In this document: piece by piece, positions 53,389 to 63,039 of the stretch
How positions within the stretch are numbered: the stretch's first letter is position 1
How the letters are laid out: each line of letters starts with the position of its first letter
Made by a program: the position numbers and the translations under genes
The notes under the pieces: model-generated
What the model saw: the letters and a program-made list of their open reading frames with translations, nothing else
The model's database searches: none
What the model was told of the DNA's origin: nothing
Source: Streptacidiphilus fuscans
GTDB lineage: Bacteria > Actinomycetota > Actinomycetes > Streptomycetales > Streptomycetaceae
Length of the DNA: 64,000 nucleotides
Direction: 5' to 3'
Assembly: GCF_015690355.1 (NCBI RefSeq)
Contig: NZ_JADPRT010000001.1
Span: 62,001-126,000, forward strand

Positions 53389-54434
53389 AGCCCGGCCGGT
53401 GCCAGGGCGGGCGGCGCGGTGGACCCGCGTACCACCAGCTCGGGCTCGTGCAGCAGCTCCTTCGGCGTCGGCGCGCCGCCGCCGATCTGGTTGACCAACA
53501 GGGTCACCGCGGCACGGGCCATCGCGTCGATCGGCTGCCGCAGCGTGGTCAGCGGCGGATCGGTGTAGTTCATAAAAGCGGAGTCGTCGTAGCCGATCAC
53601 CGAGACGTCCCGCGGCACCTCCAGCCCGCGCCGCCGCGCGGCGCGCACCGCGCCCAGGGCCAGGATGTCGCTGCCGCAGACCACCGCTGTCGCGCCGTCG
53701 GCCAGCAGCTCCGCGGCGGCGGCCTGGCCGCCCTCGAAGGAGAAGAGCGCGTGCCCGATCCTCCCGCCGTGGTCGCTGCCGGTCCGGTGACACAGGCGGG
53801 CGAAGGACTCCGCCTTGCGTCGCGAGGGCACGTGGTCGGCGGGCCCGACCAGCAGGCTGATCTGCCGATGACCCAGCGCCCACAGATGGTTGAAGGCCTG
53901 CTCGACCGCGGCCGAGTCGTCGGTGGACACCTGCGGGAACCCGAGCCTGCTCCCGCTCACCGGATCCCTGATCAGCGCGGGCGGCAGGGCCGCGTAGTCG
54001 ACGGCCGCGTTCAACAGCACCACGGGCACGCCGCGGCCCAGCAGTTGCTGGTACTCCTCGGCGCTGAGCCCCCCGCAGAACACCACGCCGGAGACCTGCT
54101 GGTCGAGCAGCATCGTCACGTACTCGGCCTCGGTCAGCCCACCCGCCGTCCGGGTGCAGAGCACCGGGGTGAAGCCCAGCTGCACCAGTGCCCCGCCGAC
54201 CACCTCGGCCAGCGCCGGGAAGATCGGATTCTGCAGCTCGGGCACCACCAGCCCGACCAACCGCGCGCGAACGCCGCGCAGTTGGGTGGGACGCTCGTAT
54301 CCGAGCACATCGAGGGCGGTGAGCACGGCCCGGCGGGTGGTGTCGGAGACGCCGGGCTTGCCGTTGAGCACCCGGCTCACCGTCGCCTCACTGACGCCGA
54401 CCTTCCTGGCCACTTCCGCGAGTCTGCGAGTCAT
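53376..54434 (-). CDS. LacI-family transcriptional regulator (copy 2)
   Basis: The 352-residue regulator is a close paralogue of the LacI at 44298-45293: the DNA-binding region differs at three of the first 60 residues, and the sensor domain shares long identical stretches (CGGLS, GGLTEAEYVTMLLDQQVSG, YTDPPLTTLRQP). It carries an insertion (about residues 150-170, PALIRDPVSGSRLG) not in copy 1. The start at 54434 is chosen by alignment to copy 1; the frame extends to 54455. It is convergent with the GH13 gene and closes the locus. Two regulators with one DNA specificity but altered sensors could integrate two inducers. Confidence 0.92.
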   Translation of the reverse strand: MTRRLAEVARKVGVSEATVSRVLNGKPGVSDTTRRAVLTALDVLGYERPTQLRGVRARLVGLVVPELQNPIFPALAEVVGGALVQLGFTPVLCTRTAGGLTEAEYVTMLLDQQVSGVVFCGGLSAEEYQQLLGRGVPVVLLNAAVDYAALPPALIRDPVSGSRLGFPQVSTDDSAAVEQAFNHLWALGHRQISLLVGPADHVPSRRKAESFARLCHRTGSDHGGRIGHALFSFEGGQAAAAELLADGATAVVCGSDILALGAVRAARRRGLEVPRDVSVIGYDDSAFMNYTDPPLTTLRQPIDAMARAAVTLLVNQIGGGAPTPKELLHEPELVVRGSTAPPALAPAGLARV

Positions 54435-54500
54435 GAGCAGATCGTCGCTGATCATCGATGAATTTCACAGATCAGGACGATGATTACTGCAAAAGATCTG

Positions 54501-54536
54501 GTTCTTGCGTCCTGAATGTGGCAGATCTGCAAGAAC
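54501..54536. promoter_or_regulatory. Inverted repeat upstream of LacI copy 2
   Basis: Perfect 8-bp arms GTTCTTGC (54501-54508) and GCAAGAAC (54529-54536) separated by 20 bp; a TGCAAAAG half-site precedes at 54488. AGATCTG also occurs twice (54494 and 54523). GCAA half-sites fit LacI recognition; the spacing would require two dimers or looping. Confidence 0.45.
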
Positions 54537-54559
54537 TGAACGAGGAGACGCGCAAACCC

Positions 54560-54934
54560 TCACAGCGGGGTGAGGACATCCCCGTGGGCCCCGTCGAGGA
54601 CGAAGCCGTTGTCCCAACGGACCCGGACCGTCACCACGCTTCCCCGTTGCCGGTGTGCGGCCCACTCCGGCTCCAGCGCGGCGATCTCCGTCTCCAGCCG
54701 CTCCAGGCTCGCCGCAGGCATGGTGTGCCCGTAGTCGTCGAACAGCGCCTTGAGCCGCTGGTACTCGCGGACCGCCTCGCTCTCCGGGAGCTCCCCGTCC
54801 ACCCGCTCGACGGTGCCCTCGATCCCGGCTCCCAGCGAGAGGAACCCGACGACGGCCCCGGGCTCACCGGCGACCGCGTCGCCGATGGCGAGGTCCTGCG
54901 CCAGCCTGACGCGTCGGCCTTCCTTCAGGGTCAT
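54560..54934 (-). CDS. Conserved-type hypothetical protein (124 aa)
   Basis: The soluble 124-residue protein starts MTLKEGRRVRLAQDLAIGDA. It has a beta-rich N-terminal half (GAVVGFLSLGAGIEGTVERV), a central helical part with a heptad-like SLERLETEIAALEPEWAAH, and a C-terminal VTVRVRWDNGFVLDGAHGDV, the look of a small KOW/SH3-like barrel. I do not recognise the family. The ATG at 54934 is preferred over an extension to 54997, which would run into the next gene. It lies 32 bp downstream of the Tim44-domain gene and is probably co-transcribed. Confidence 0.75.
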   Translation of the reverse strand: MTLKEGRRVRLAQDLAIGDAVAGEPGAVVGFLSLGAGIEGTVERVDGELPESEAVREYQRLKALFDDYGHTMPAASLERLETEIAALEPEWAAHRQRGSVVTVRVRWDNGFVLDGAHGDVLTPL

Positions 54935-54966
54935 CCGTTCTCTGCCTCTCAGTCGATGGGCGACGA

Positions 54967-56334
54967 CTACTCCGCGTGGGCGGCGACCACGGTCCACACC
55001 TCGGTCGACGCGTCGTCCATCCGCAGGTCGAAGGCGAAGGCGATCGGCCTGCGCCGGTGCGCGTCACCGCGGAGCACCTGTTCGCTCCGGCGGTCGACCT
55101 CGTAGGAGAAGCCCTCGGCGTCGACCGCGACGCGGAAGACGATCGGATCACGGGAGACCAGCGAGCGCACCGTGACCGACCTGATGACAGCGTCCCGCAT
55201 GACGGTGCGATTGACCGTGCGCACGGGCGTGAAGTCGAGGCTGCCGTCGTTCATGACCCACTCCTCGACGAACCGCTCGACGGCGACCTCGAGAACCGAC
55301 CTGTCGAACCGGCCGTCGAGCACGCTCAGATCGCCGACGGCGGCGTCGGCGTCCGTGGACCAGGAGATGGTGGTGAGCGACAGGATGTCGCCCGCACCCG
55401 TGACCGCGGTCTTCCCGGCCACCTCCAGCACCGCCTCGCGCGCGACGTCCTTCTGGTCCCAGCCGTCCGTCTCGATGGCGGCGGTCAGGTGGTGAGCTCC
55501 CTCGGCGGCCTGCTCCACCGACGAGACGATCCACTCGCCGGCGCCGTTCTTGCGCAGCGTCCAGTACTCGACCGGGCGCGTCGAGCCGTCCTTGCGCACG
55601 GCGTCCTGGCCGTAGCCGCTGCGTACGTAGTCGTTGAGCGTCGCGGTGATCCGAAAGGTGACGGTGTCGTTCACCTCACCCGCACGGTTCGCCACGTCGA
55701 CCAGCTCGACCTCCGGGCCGGAGACGATCTCCACGACGTTGACCTCGCCGCGCGACTCGTAGTCGCGCAGCTCGTCGGCCCACTTGCCGTAGAGCACGGG
55801 GGACAGGATCTGTTGCAGCGTGCCGTGATCGCGCTGCGTCCAGGCACGCTGCGCGGACACGTACAGCCACACGGCACGGCGTTCGAGCGCGGCGCGGTCG
55901 AAGGTCGCGTCCGTGTCGGCGATCGCGTCGACCCGGGCTCCGACCTGGGCGGCGCGCTCGCGCGCCTGCGCGTCCGCGCGGTGCGCCGTGCGGTCCGACC
56001 CCGTGTTCAGGCCGCTCGCCCGCGCCGCCTTCCGGCGCTGCGACCTGAGCCACAGGACCAGCAGGACCACGGCCACGATCACCAGCAGGGTGACGAGCCC
56101 GCTGCCACCGGCTCCGAAGCCGCCGACGCCGAACCCGCCGCCGAAACCGTGGCCGAAGCCTCCGCCGAACCCGCCGGTGAAGCCGCCGCCGGAGGAACCG
56201 TGGAAGCCGCCGCCATGGCTGCTCCCGCCGCCGCCGAACCCGTGACTACCGCTGCCACCACGGGCGAACGCGACCTCCGGGCTGCTCAGCGCGATGACTC
56301 CAGCAGCCACACATATCCACCGACCGGCACGCAC
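54967..56334 (-). CDS. Secreted/membrane protein with Tim44-like domain
   Basis: The 455-residue protein has a signal sequence (VRAGRWICVAAGVIALSS), a long Gly/His/Phe-rich low-complexity segment (about residues 25-80), one membrane helix (LVTLLVIVAVVLLVLWL) and a cytoplasmic or lumenal Tim44-like domain (about 150-300) with LQQILSPVLYGKWADELRDY, and WTLRKNGAGEWIVSSVEQA. In bacteria such Tim44-domain proteins have no established role. The frame extends to a GTG at 56379, but its first codons are AT-rich; the GTG at 56334 with GGGGGG nine bases upstream is preferred. Co-transcribed with the small gene downstream. Confidence 0.82.
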   Translation of the reverse strand: MRAGRWICVAAGVIALSSPEVAFARGGSGSHGFGGGGSSHGGGFHGSSGGGFTGGFGGGFGHGFGGGFGVGGFGAGGSGLVTLLVIVAVVLLVLWLRSQRRKAARASGLNTGSDRTAHRADAQARERAAQVGARVDAIADTDATFDRAALERRAVWLYVSAQRAWTQRDHGTLQQILSPVLYGKWADELRDYESRGEVNVVEIVSGPEVELVDVANRAGEVNDTVTFRITATLNDYVRSGYGQDAVRKDGSTRPVEYWTLRKNGAGEWIVSSVEQAAEGAHHLTAAIETDGWDQKDVAREAVLEVAGKTAVTGAGDILSLTTISWSTDADAAVGDLSVLDGRFDRSVLEVAVERFVEEWVMNDGSLDFTPVRTVNRTVMRDAVIRSVTVRSLVSRDPIVFRVAVDAEGFSYEVDRRSEQVLRGDAHRRRPIAFAFDLRMDDASTEVWTVVAAHAE

Positions 56335-56500
56335 CTCGGCTCGCCCCCCAAAAAATAAATCAGAAATGTTCCAGGTCACCCTACAAGCCGGGTCACCCGG
56401 GATTGCCCGGCCTGCCGTGCTCCGGGATTCTGGTACTGCCTTCGCCCGCGAGGGGCGGGGGCGGCGTCGGGGGACGCCTGAATGACGGGGGATGCCGAGG

Positions 56501-57187
56501 ATGGACCGACCAGAACGCTTCGCTTACCGAGAAGACCACTGTGCACTGGGCCTGCCTCTGTTGGTCATGGGCCTTTGCGGACCCGTCGCTCTCTTCGCCC
56601 TCTGCTTCGCCCTCGGTCTCACCGTCAATCCGCAATGGTTCGTGGGCGCTGCTTTTGTTCCGATCTACTGCATGGTCCCGGTGTCGTTGCTGTACCGGAA
56701 CTGGCCGACCGGGATCAGGCTGGACGAGCAGGGAGTCCGGATCGGGGCGGTCTCCTCGAAGCGGGCCGAGCGCCGGAGCACGACGGTCACGCACCAGAAC
56801 TGGGCGGTGTTCTCCTGTCCTTGGTCGGGCGTCCACGAGATGTCCGTCGTCACCGACCGGGACGCGCTGAAGCGCCTGCGCACGTCACCCGAGTTCCACA
56901 CGCTCAGCAACCGGTGGGCCAAGCCGAAGACCATGGCCTGGTGCATGGCGGGTGTGCTCGTTCCCCCTTTTATGCGGGCGGCGCTGGTGATCCGCATCGA
57001 CGCTGAGGTGGCGTCCGTGCCCGACTTCGGGTCCGCCCTGTTCTTCTCGAACTACACGGATCCCAGCGACCCGCACTTCAGCCGCCGGCTTCGGCCCAGG
57101 GTCGGCGACACGTGGGTGGTGCCGACCCGCCACCCCGAACGCCTCCGGGCCTTGATCGCGGGGTCGCTCCCCGTCCTGAGAGGCTGA
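56501..57187 (+). CDS. Membrane protein of unknown function
   Basis: The 228-residue protein has two membrane helices near the N-terminus (LPLLVMGLCGPVALFALCFA and FVGAAFVPIYCMVPVSLLY) and a PH-like region after them (GIRLDEQGVRIG, FSCPWSGVHEMSVVTDRDAL), then VGDTWVVPTRHPERLRALI, a phrase common in actinobacterial PH-domain-like membrane proteins. Two starts are possible: at the ATG at 56492 the GGGGG element would abut the codon, so 56501 is preferred. It precedes the NCS1 permease by 27 bp and may be co-transcribed. No function can be assigned. Confidence 0.75.
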   Translation: MDRPERFAYREDHCALGLPLLVMGLCGPVALFALCFALGLTVNPQWFVGAAFVPIYCMVPVSLLYRNWPTGIRLDEQGVRIGAVSSKRAERRSTTVTHQNWAVFSCPWSGVHEMSVVTDRDALKRLRTSPEFHTLSNRWAKPKTMAWCMAGVLVPPFMRAALVIRIDAEVASVPDFGSALFFSNYTDPSDPHFSRRLRPRVGDTWVVPTRHPERLRALIAGSLPVLRG

Positions 57188-57214
57188 AACCCACAACAGC
57201 AGAGGTGGTGCCCG

Positions 57215-58774
<1,560 letters not shown>

Positions 58775-58786
58775 GACGCATCCCGG

Positions 58787-59188
58787 TCAGATGGCGCTGC
58801 CGTGCAGCTCGTGGTGCGCGCCGTCCGACGCGGGCCGGATCTGGTCGAGGATCGCGGCGAGCTGGGCGTCCTTGAGTTCGTACCGCACGATCCGGCCGTC
58901 CTTGGCGCCGGTCACGGTGCCACCGGCGCGCAGCAGGCGCAGGATCTGCGAGACGGCCGTGTCGGCGATGCCCGTCGCCGTGGCCAGGTCGGTGACGGCG
59001 ATCGGCCCGGCCCGGTGCACGGCCAGCAGCACGGCGAGCCGGTGCGGCTCGCCGAGCAGCGCGAAACGGTCGGCCCAGTCGGGGAGTTGGTCGGGCTCGC
59101 CGATGCCTTCGATGGCCAGGCAGACGGTGTGTTCGTCGATGGCCTTGCGGTGGGCGCGCTCGGTGGGGACGAGATGCATGGGGCCCAT
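58787..59188 (-). CDS. ArsR/SmtB-family metalloregulator (NmtR-like)
   Basis: The 133-residue winged-helix regulator has a core at about 37-110 (FALLGEPHRLAVLLAVHRAG, ATGIADTAVSQILRLLRAGG, DGRIVRYELKD). The C-terminal tail carries His125, His126 and His129 (GAHHELHG) and the N-terminus has His5, His13 and His20, a layout similar to the nickel/cobalt sensors NmtR and KmtR. It lies 118 bp downstream of a NiCoT transporter in the same direction. It probably represses metal transport or efflux genes in response to Ni or Co; metal choice is inference. A second Met three codons in is an alternative start. Confidence 0.85.
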   Translation of the reverse strand: MGPMHLVPTERAHRKAIDEHTVCLAIEGIGEPDQLPDWADRFALLGEPHRLAVLLAVHRAGPIAVTDLATATGIADTAVSQILRLLRAGGTVTGAKDGRIVRYELKDAQLAAILDQIRPASDGAHHELHGSAI

Positions 59189-59306
59189 TGGACCCCTGGA
59201 GCGGGGCGATCTGCAACACCTGCGCAGGTTTGCGGGTTTGAGACGCCGGTGAGCCGGGGCACTGCGACCTCGGCTCAGCTCGACGTCAGGTCAGCTCGAC
59301 GTCAGG

Positions 59307-60458
59307 TCAGCTCGACGGCTGCGGCTCCTCGGTGGCTGTGGCTGTGGCCGCGGCGTCCTCGCCCTCGGCGAGGCCCTGCTGCCAGCGGGTCTCGATCTTG
59401 CCGTAGCGCCAGTAGAGCAGCGCGACGATCCAGGTGAGGGCGAAGAGTCCGGCGATGACGAAGCCGGCCTTGTTGATGTCGAAGTTGGCCATGAAGTCCC
59501 AGAAGCCGCCGGTGAGGTGGAGCTCGCTGGTGAGCACGCCGAGCACCTCGATGGTGCCGATCAGGAACGCGGCGGCGATGGAGAGGCCGGTGATGACGAG
59601 GTTGTAGTAGACCTTGCGCACGGGTCGGGCGAAGGCCCAGCCGTAGGCGAAGTTCATGAAGAGCCCGTCGAAGGTGTCGAAGAGGAGCATGCCGCCGGAG
59701 AAGAGCAGCGGCAGCGCGAGGACGGCGTAGAAGGGCAGCCCGGCCGTCGCGGCGTAGGCGGTGGCCGCCAGCAGGACGACCTCGGTGGCGGTGTCGAAGC
59801 CGATGCCGAAGATCAGCCCGACGAAGAAGAGCTGCCAGGTGTGGTTGATCGAGCGCATGAAGCGGCCGAAGAAGCGCCACATCAGACCGCGTGCCTGGAG
59901 CTGCTTTTCGAGCTCCCCTTCGTTGAAGGTGCCCCGGCGCATGTCGCGGAAGACCTTGAAGATCCCGGCGAGCACGATCAGGTTGAGCGCGGCGATCAGG
60001 TAGAGGAACCCGGCCGAGGTGAGCGTGCCGAGCATGCCGCCGAGGGTCTCGTAGGTCGAGTTCGGGTCGACCATCGCACCGAAGACGGCCTTGGCCGCGA
60101 CGGTGATGCCGACGCCGACCGCGGAGACGACCGTGGAGTGGCCGAGTGCGAAGAAGAACCCACTGCCCAGCGGGCGTTGACCGTCCGCCAGCAGCTTTCG
60201 CGTGGAGTTGTCGATCGCGGAGATGTGGTCCGCGTCGAAGGCGTGCCGCGCGCCCAGCGTCCAGGCGGTGAACGCGACGCCGAGGCCGACGCCGAGCTTG
60301 TCGTAGTGGAAGTGGTGGGGGAGCACGGTGAAGATGTAGATGCCCCAGCCGAAGGCGTTCAGCAGCAGGATCACCAGGGACATCACCCCGATCCTGGTCC
60401 ACTCCGCAGGAGTCAGAGACTGACGGACCGTTCGGATTCTGTCGACGAACGCGGACAC
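59307..60458 (-). CDS. NiCoT-family nickel/cobalt transporter (HoxN/NixA type)
   Basis: The 383-residue protein has eight membrane segments. The family signature RHAFDADHISAIDNSTR in helix two binds the metal; LGHSTVVSAVGVGI and FGIGFDTATEVVLLA are the other conserved motifs. It imports Ni2+ or Co2+ by secondary transport. A cobalamin riboswitch upstream (60555-60690) points to cobalt for B12 synthesis as the main substrate. An ArsR metalloregulator follows. The C-terminal tail is Ala/Glu/Thr-rich and disordered. Confidence 0.93.
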   Translation of the reverse strand: MSAFVDRIRTVRQSLTPAEWTRIGVMSLVILLLNAFGWGIYIFTVLPHHFHYDKLGVGLGVAFTAWTLGARHAFDADHISAIDNSTRKLLADGQRPLGSGFFFALGHSTVVSAVGVGITVAAKAVFGAMVDPNSTYETLGGMLGTLTSAGFLYLIAALNLIVLAGIFKVFRDMRRGTFNEGELEKQLQARGLMWRFFGRFMRSINHTWQLFFVGLIFGIGFDTATEVVLLAATAYAATAGLPFYAVLALPLLFSGGMLLFDTFDGLFMNFAYGWAFARPVRKVYYNLVITGLSIAAAFLIGTIEVLGVLTSELHLTGGFWDFMANFDINKAGFVIAGLFALTWIVALLYWRYGKIETRWQQGLAEGEDAAATATATEEPQPSS

Positions 60459-60554
60459 TGGGCATCCTCCTCGGGACGCTCACAGGTCGGCGCGGCCTGA
60501 TCGGGACTCCCGGAGGGCCTGGTCCGGACCGACCTTCCTGCGAGGCTGGTTTCC

Positions 60555-60690
60555 AGGAGTGCGACGCCAGGCGACCGGACTCGTCCCCTCTGCCGAGGGG
60601 CTCCACCGTTGCGGGACAGTGCCGGGTTCTCACCGGACTTCGCTGACGCTGCACTGTCCCCGCGCAGCGCGGGGACGTCCGCAGCCTAGA
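60555..60690 (-). promoter_or_regulatory. Cobalamin riboswitch upstream of the NiCoT gene
   Basis: On the minus strand the leader reads GTCCGGTGAGAACCCGGCAC, then TGTCCCGCAACGGTGG, then GAGTCCGGTCGCCTGGCG, which are the conserved core and B12-box region of AdoCbl riboswitches (the B12-box-like part is at 60561-60583, the core at about 60606-60650). It ends about 100 nt before the start codon. B12 should switch off the transporter. Boundaries are approximate. Confidence 0.9.
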
Positions 60691-60954
60691 GGTGGCGGAG
60701 GCTCGGGTACAAGCCTGCACAACTGAGAAGGTCTTCGAGTATCAGGCCGTACTGAGGCGTCCACTTGGCGTGGTGACCGCCGGTTCACAGGTTGGCTCCT
60801 GCCTCTTGCGCGTCAAATCTCGCCCCGTGTACACATCGGTGGTGCGCTCGGCACGAGCGTTCACAAAGGTGCTTCCAGGCACCTTTTCTGACGGATCTTC
60901 ACACCGGGAGTCGTCATTTCCGCAAACCGGTCCCCCCGTGGACAGCGCGCCCGC

Positions 60955-62964
60955 ATGGCCACCGTCGCAGCCGCCTCCCTCGCGCTGGTCACGGGCTCGC
61001 TGGCCCTGGCCGCTCCCTCCCAGGCCGCGCCCGCCCCGGCTGTGCCGCAGGCCAAGGTGCTCCCCGGCAGTCACCCCGGCTGGGCCACGGCCGCCGCCAG
61101 CAAGGGCGCCGTCGCGGCGGGCACCCTGACGACGGCGACCGTCTACCTCCAGGGCCAGGACCCGGCGGCCCTGGCGGCCTACGCCATTGCCGTGTCCGAC
61201 CCGAGCAGCCCGGAGTACGGCCACTACCTGACCGCGGCCGAGGCCAAGGCGCGCTTCCTGGCCACGCCGTCCCAGGTCACGGCCGTGCAGAACTGGCTCA
61301 CCGGCGCGGGCCTGCAGATCGTCAGCAGCAGCGACCACCAGATCGACGTCCGCGGCGAAGCGGCGGCGATCAAGCGTGCCTTCGGCACCGGCCTCGACCG
61401 CTACAGCGTCAAGGGCCGTCTGCTGCAGGCCCCCACGGGCAGCGTCACCGTCCCGGGCGACGTCGCCGCGTCCGTTCTCGGCGTCGATGGCCTCGCCTCC
61501 CAGGCCCCCTCGGTCCGCCCGACCTACGTCCCGGACAGCAAGGTGGCCAAGACCACCGGCGCCTCGGCGAAGGGCGGCGGACTGGCGACCACGCCGACCT
61601 GCTCGACCTCCTGGGACCAGAAGAAGGCCGACGGCGCCCCGCGCGGTTACACCGACACGACGTACTACGACCAGTGCTCCTTCCAGCCCTCGCAGCTCCG
61701 TCAGGCCTACGGGATCACCAAGACGGGCATGACCGGCAAGGGCGCGACCATCGCGATCGTCGACGCCTACGGCTCCTCGACGATGCTCGCCGACGCCGAC
61801 CAGTACGCCACCAACCACGGCGACCAGCCGTTCCGGTCCGGTCAGTACACCGAGATCGTCACGCCCGCGCAGTGGAACAGCGAGGCCGCCTGCCAGGGCG
61901 CCGCAGGCTGGGCCCCCGAGGAGTCCCTGGACGTGGAGATGTCGCACGGGCTCGCCCCCGACGCGAACGTCGTCTACGTCGGCGCGAACTCCTGCAACGA
62001 CAACGACCTCCAGGCGGCGCTGTCCAACATCGTCGACAACCACCTGGCGGACATCGTCTCCAACTCGTGGTCCGGGCTGATGTACTCCAGCGCGGCCGGT
62101 GACGGCGAGTCCCCGACCTCGATCGCCGCCTACGAGCAGATCTTCGAGCAGGGAGCGGCCGAGGGCATCGGCTTCGACTTCTCCGCCGGCGACTGCGGCG
62201 ACAACTCCCCGGGAGCCGCGGCCACCGGTGTGAACTGCGACCCGACCACGACCAAGGCCCAGGCCGGCTACCCGTCCTCGGACCCGTTCGTGACCGACGT
62301 CGGCGGCAGCGCGCTCGCCGTCTCGGATCCCAAGGGCGACTACAAGTTCGAGACCGACATGGGCACCCTGCTGTCCAACCTGAACTCGACCGGAACGGGC
62401 TGGAACCCGCTGCCCGGGTCGTTCTTCTTCGGCGGTGGCGGCGGCACCAGCGACTACTTCGCCCAGCCGTACTACCAGAAGGGCATCGTCCCGACCGCCC
62501 TGTCGCACACCCTGATGACGGGCGCGACCAGCGCCACCGCCCAGCGGGTCACCCCCGACGTCGCCATGGTCGGCGACCTGTTCACCTCGGTCCTGGTCGG
62601 CTTCTCCGACGGCAGCCCGTACAGCGAGGGCGGCTACGGCGGCACCAGCGTCTCCTCCCCGTGCTGGACGGCTGTGCAGGCCGACGCCATCCAGGCCCGT
62701 GGCGACCGTCCGCTCGGGTTCGCCAACCCGGAGATCTACGACCGGTTCGGCACCAAGGACTTCCACGACATCGTCAACAAGACGGCGTTGAACGGCCAGC
62801 CGCCGCTCAACGCGGTCTTCGACAACGGCCTGCAGAACGGCAGCCTGAACGCCGCCCTGGTGGCCTTCGGCCGTGACTACGGCCTGGTGGCCACCCCCGG
62901 CTTCTCCAACGCCACCGGCGTCGGCTCGCCGACGGCGGCCTACCTGGAGTCCTACGAGCACTGA
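60955..62964 (+). CDS. Secreted S53-family serine-carboxyl peptidase (sedolisin/kumamolisin type)
   Basis: The 669-residue protease precursor has a signal peptide, an activation prodomain (about 35-200, ending before TYVPDSKVAK) and an S53 catalytic domain. The catalytic Glu322 and Asp326 are in APEESLDVEMSHG, the oxyanion Asp413 in SAGDCGD and the nucleophile Ser565 in YGGTSVSSPCW. S53 enzymes are acid-active endopeptidases. The ATG at 60955 lacks the basic n-region and a close ribosome-binding site; in-frame sequence upstream from an ATT at 60916, five bases after GGGAG, would add ISANRSPRGQRAR, a typical basic start. Acts outside the cell. A strong terminator follows. Confidence 0.92.
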   Translation: MATVAAASLALVTGSLALAAPSQAAPAPAVPQAKVLPGSHPGWATAAASKGAVAAGTLTTATVYLQGQDPAALAAYAIAVSDPSSPEYGHYLTAAEAKARFLATPSQVTAVQNWLTGAGLQIVSSSDHQIDVRGEAAAIKRAFGTGLDRYSVKGRLLQAPTGSVTVPGDVAASVLGVDGLASQAPSVRPTYVPDSKVAKTTGASAKGGGLATTPTCSTSWDQKKADGAPRGYTDTTYYDQCSFQPSQLRQAYGITKTGMTGKGATIAIVDAYGSSTMLADADQYATNHGDQPFRSGQYTEIVTPAQWNSEAACQGAAGWAPEESLDVEMSHGLAPDANVVYVGANSCNDNDLQAALSNIVDNHLADIVSNSWSGLMYSSAAGDGESPTSIAAYEQIFEQGAAEGIGFDFSAGDCGDNSPGAAATGVNCDPTTTKAQAGYPSSDPFVTDVGGSALAVSDPKGDYKFETDMGTLLSNLNSTGTGWNPLPGSFFFGGGGGTSDYFAQPYYQKGIVPTALSHTLMTGATSATAQRVTPDVAMVGDLFTSVLVGFSDGSPYSEGGYGGTSVSSPCWTAVQADAIQARGDRPLGFANPEIYDRFGTKDFHDIVNKTALNGQPPLNAVFDNGLQNGSLNAALVAFGRDYGLVATPGFSNATGVGSPTAAYLESYEH

Positions 62965-62981
62965 CGGTCGGTCAGCTACCA

Positions 62982-63018
62982 CCGGGGCCCGGCGGGGATA
63001 ACTCCCGCCGGGCCCCGG
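62982..63018 (+). terminator. Strong terminator after S53 peptidase
   Basis: Perfect 15-bp arms CCGGGGCCCGGCGGG (62982-62996) and CCCGCCGGGCCCCGG (63004-63018), 7-nt loop, then a short T-run (GTTTTG). It also lies 22 bp past the convergent QorB-like stop and may act in both directions. Confidence 0.85.
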
Positions 63019-63039
63019 TCGCGTTTTGGCGGCGGGTGG

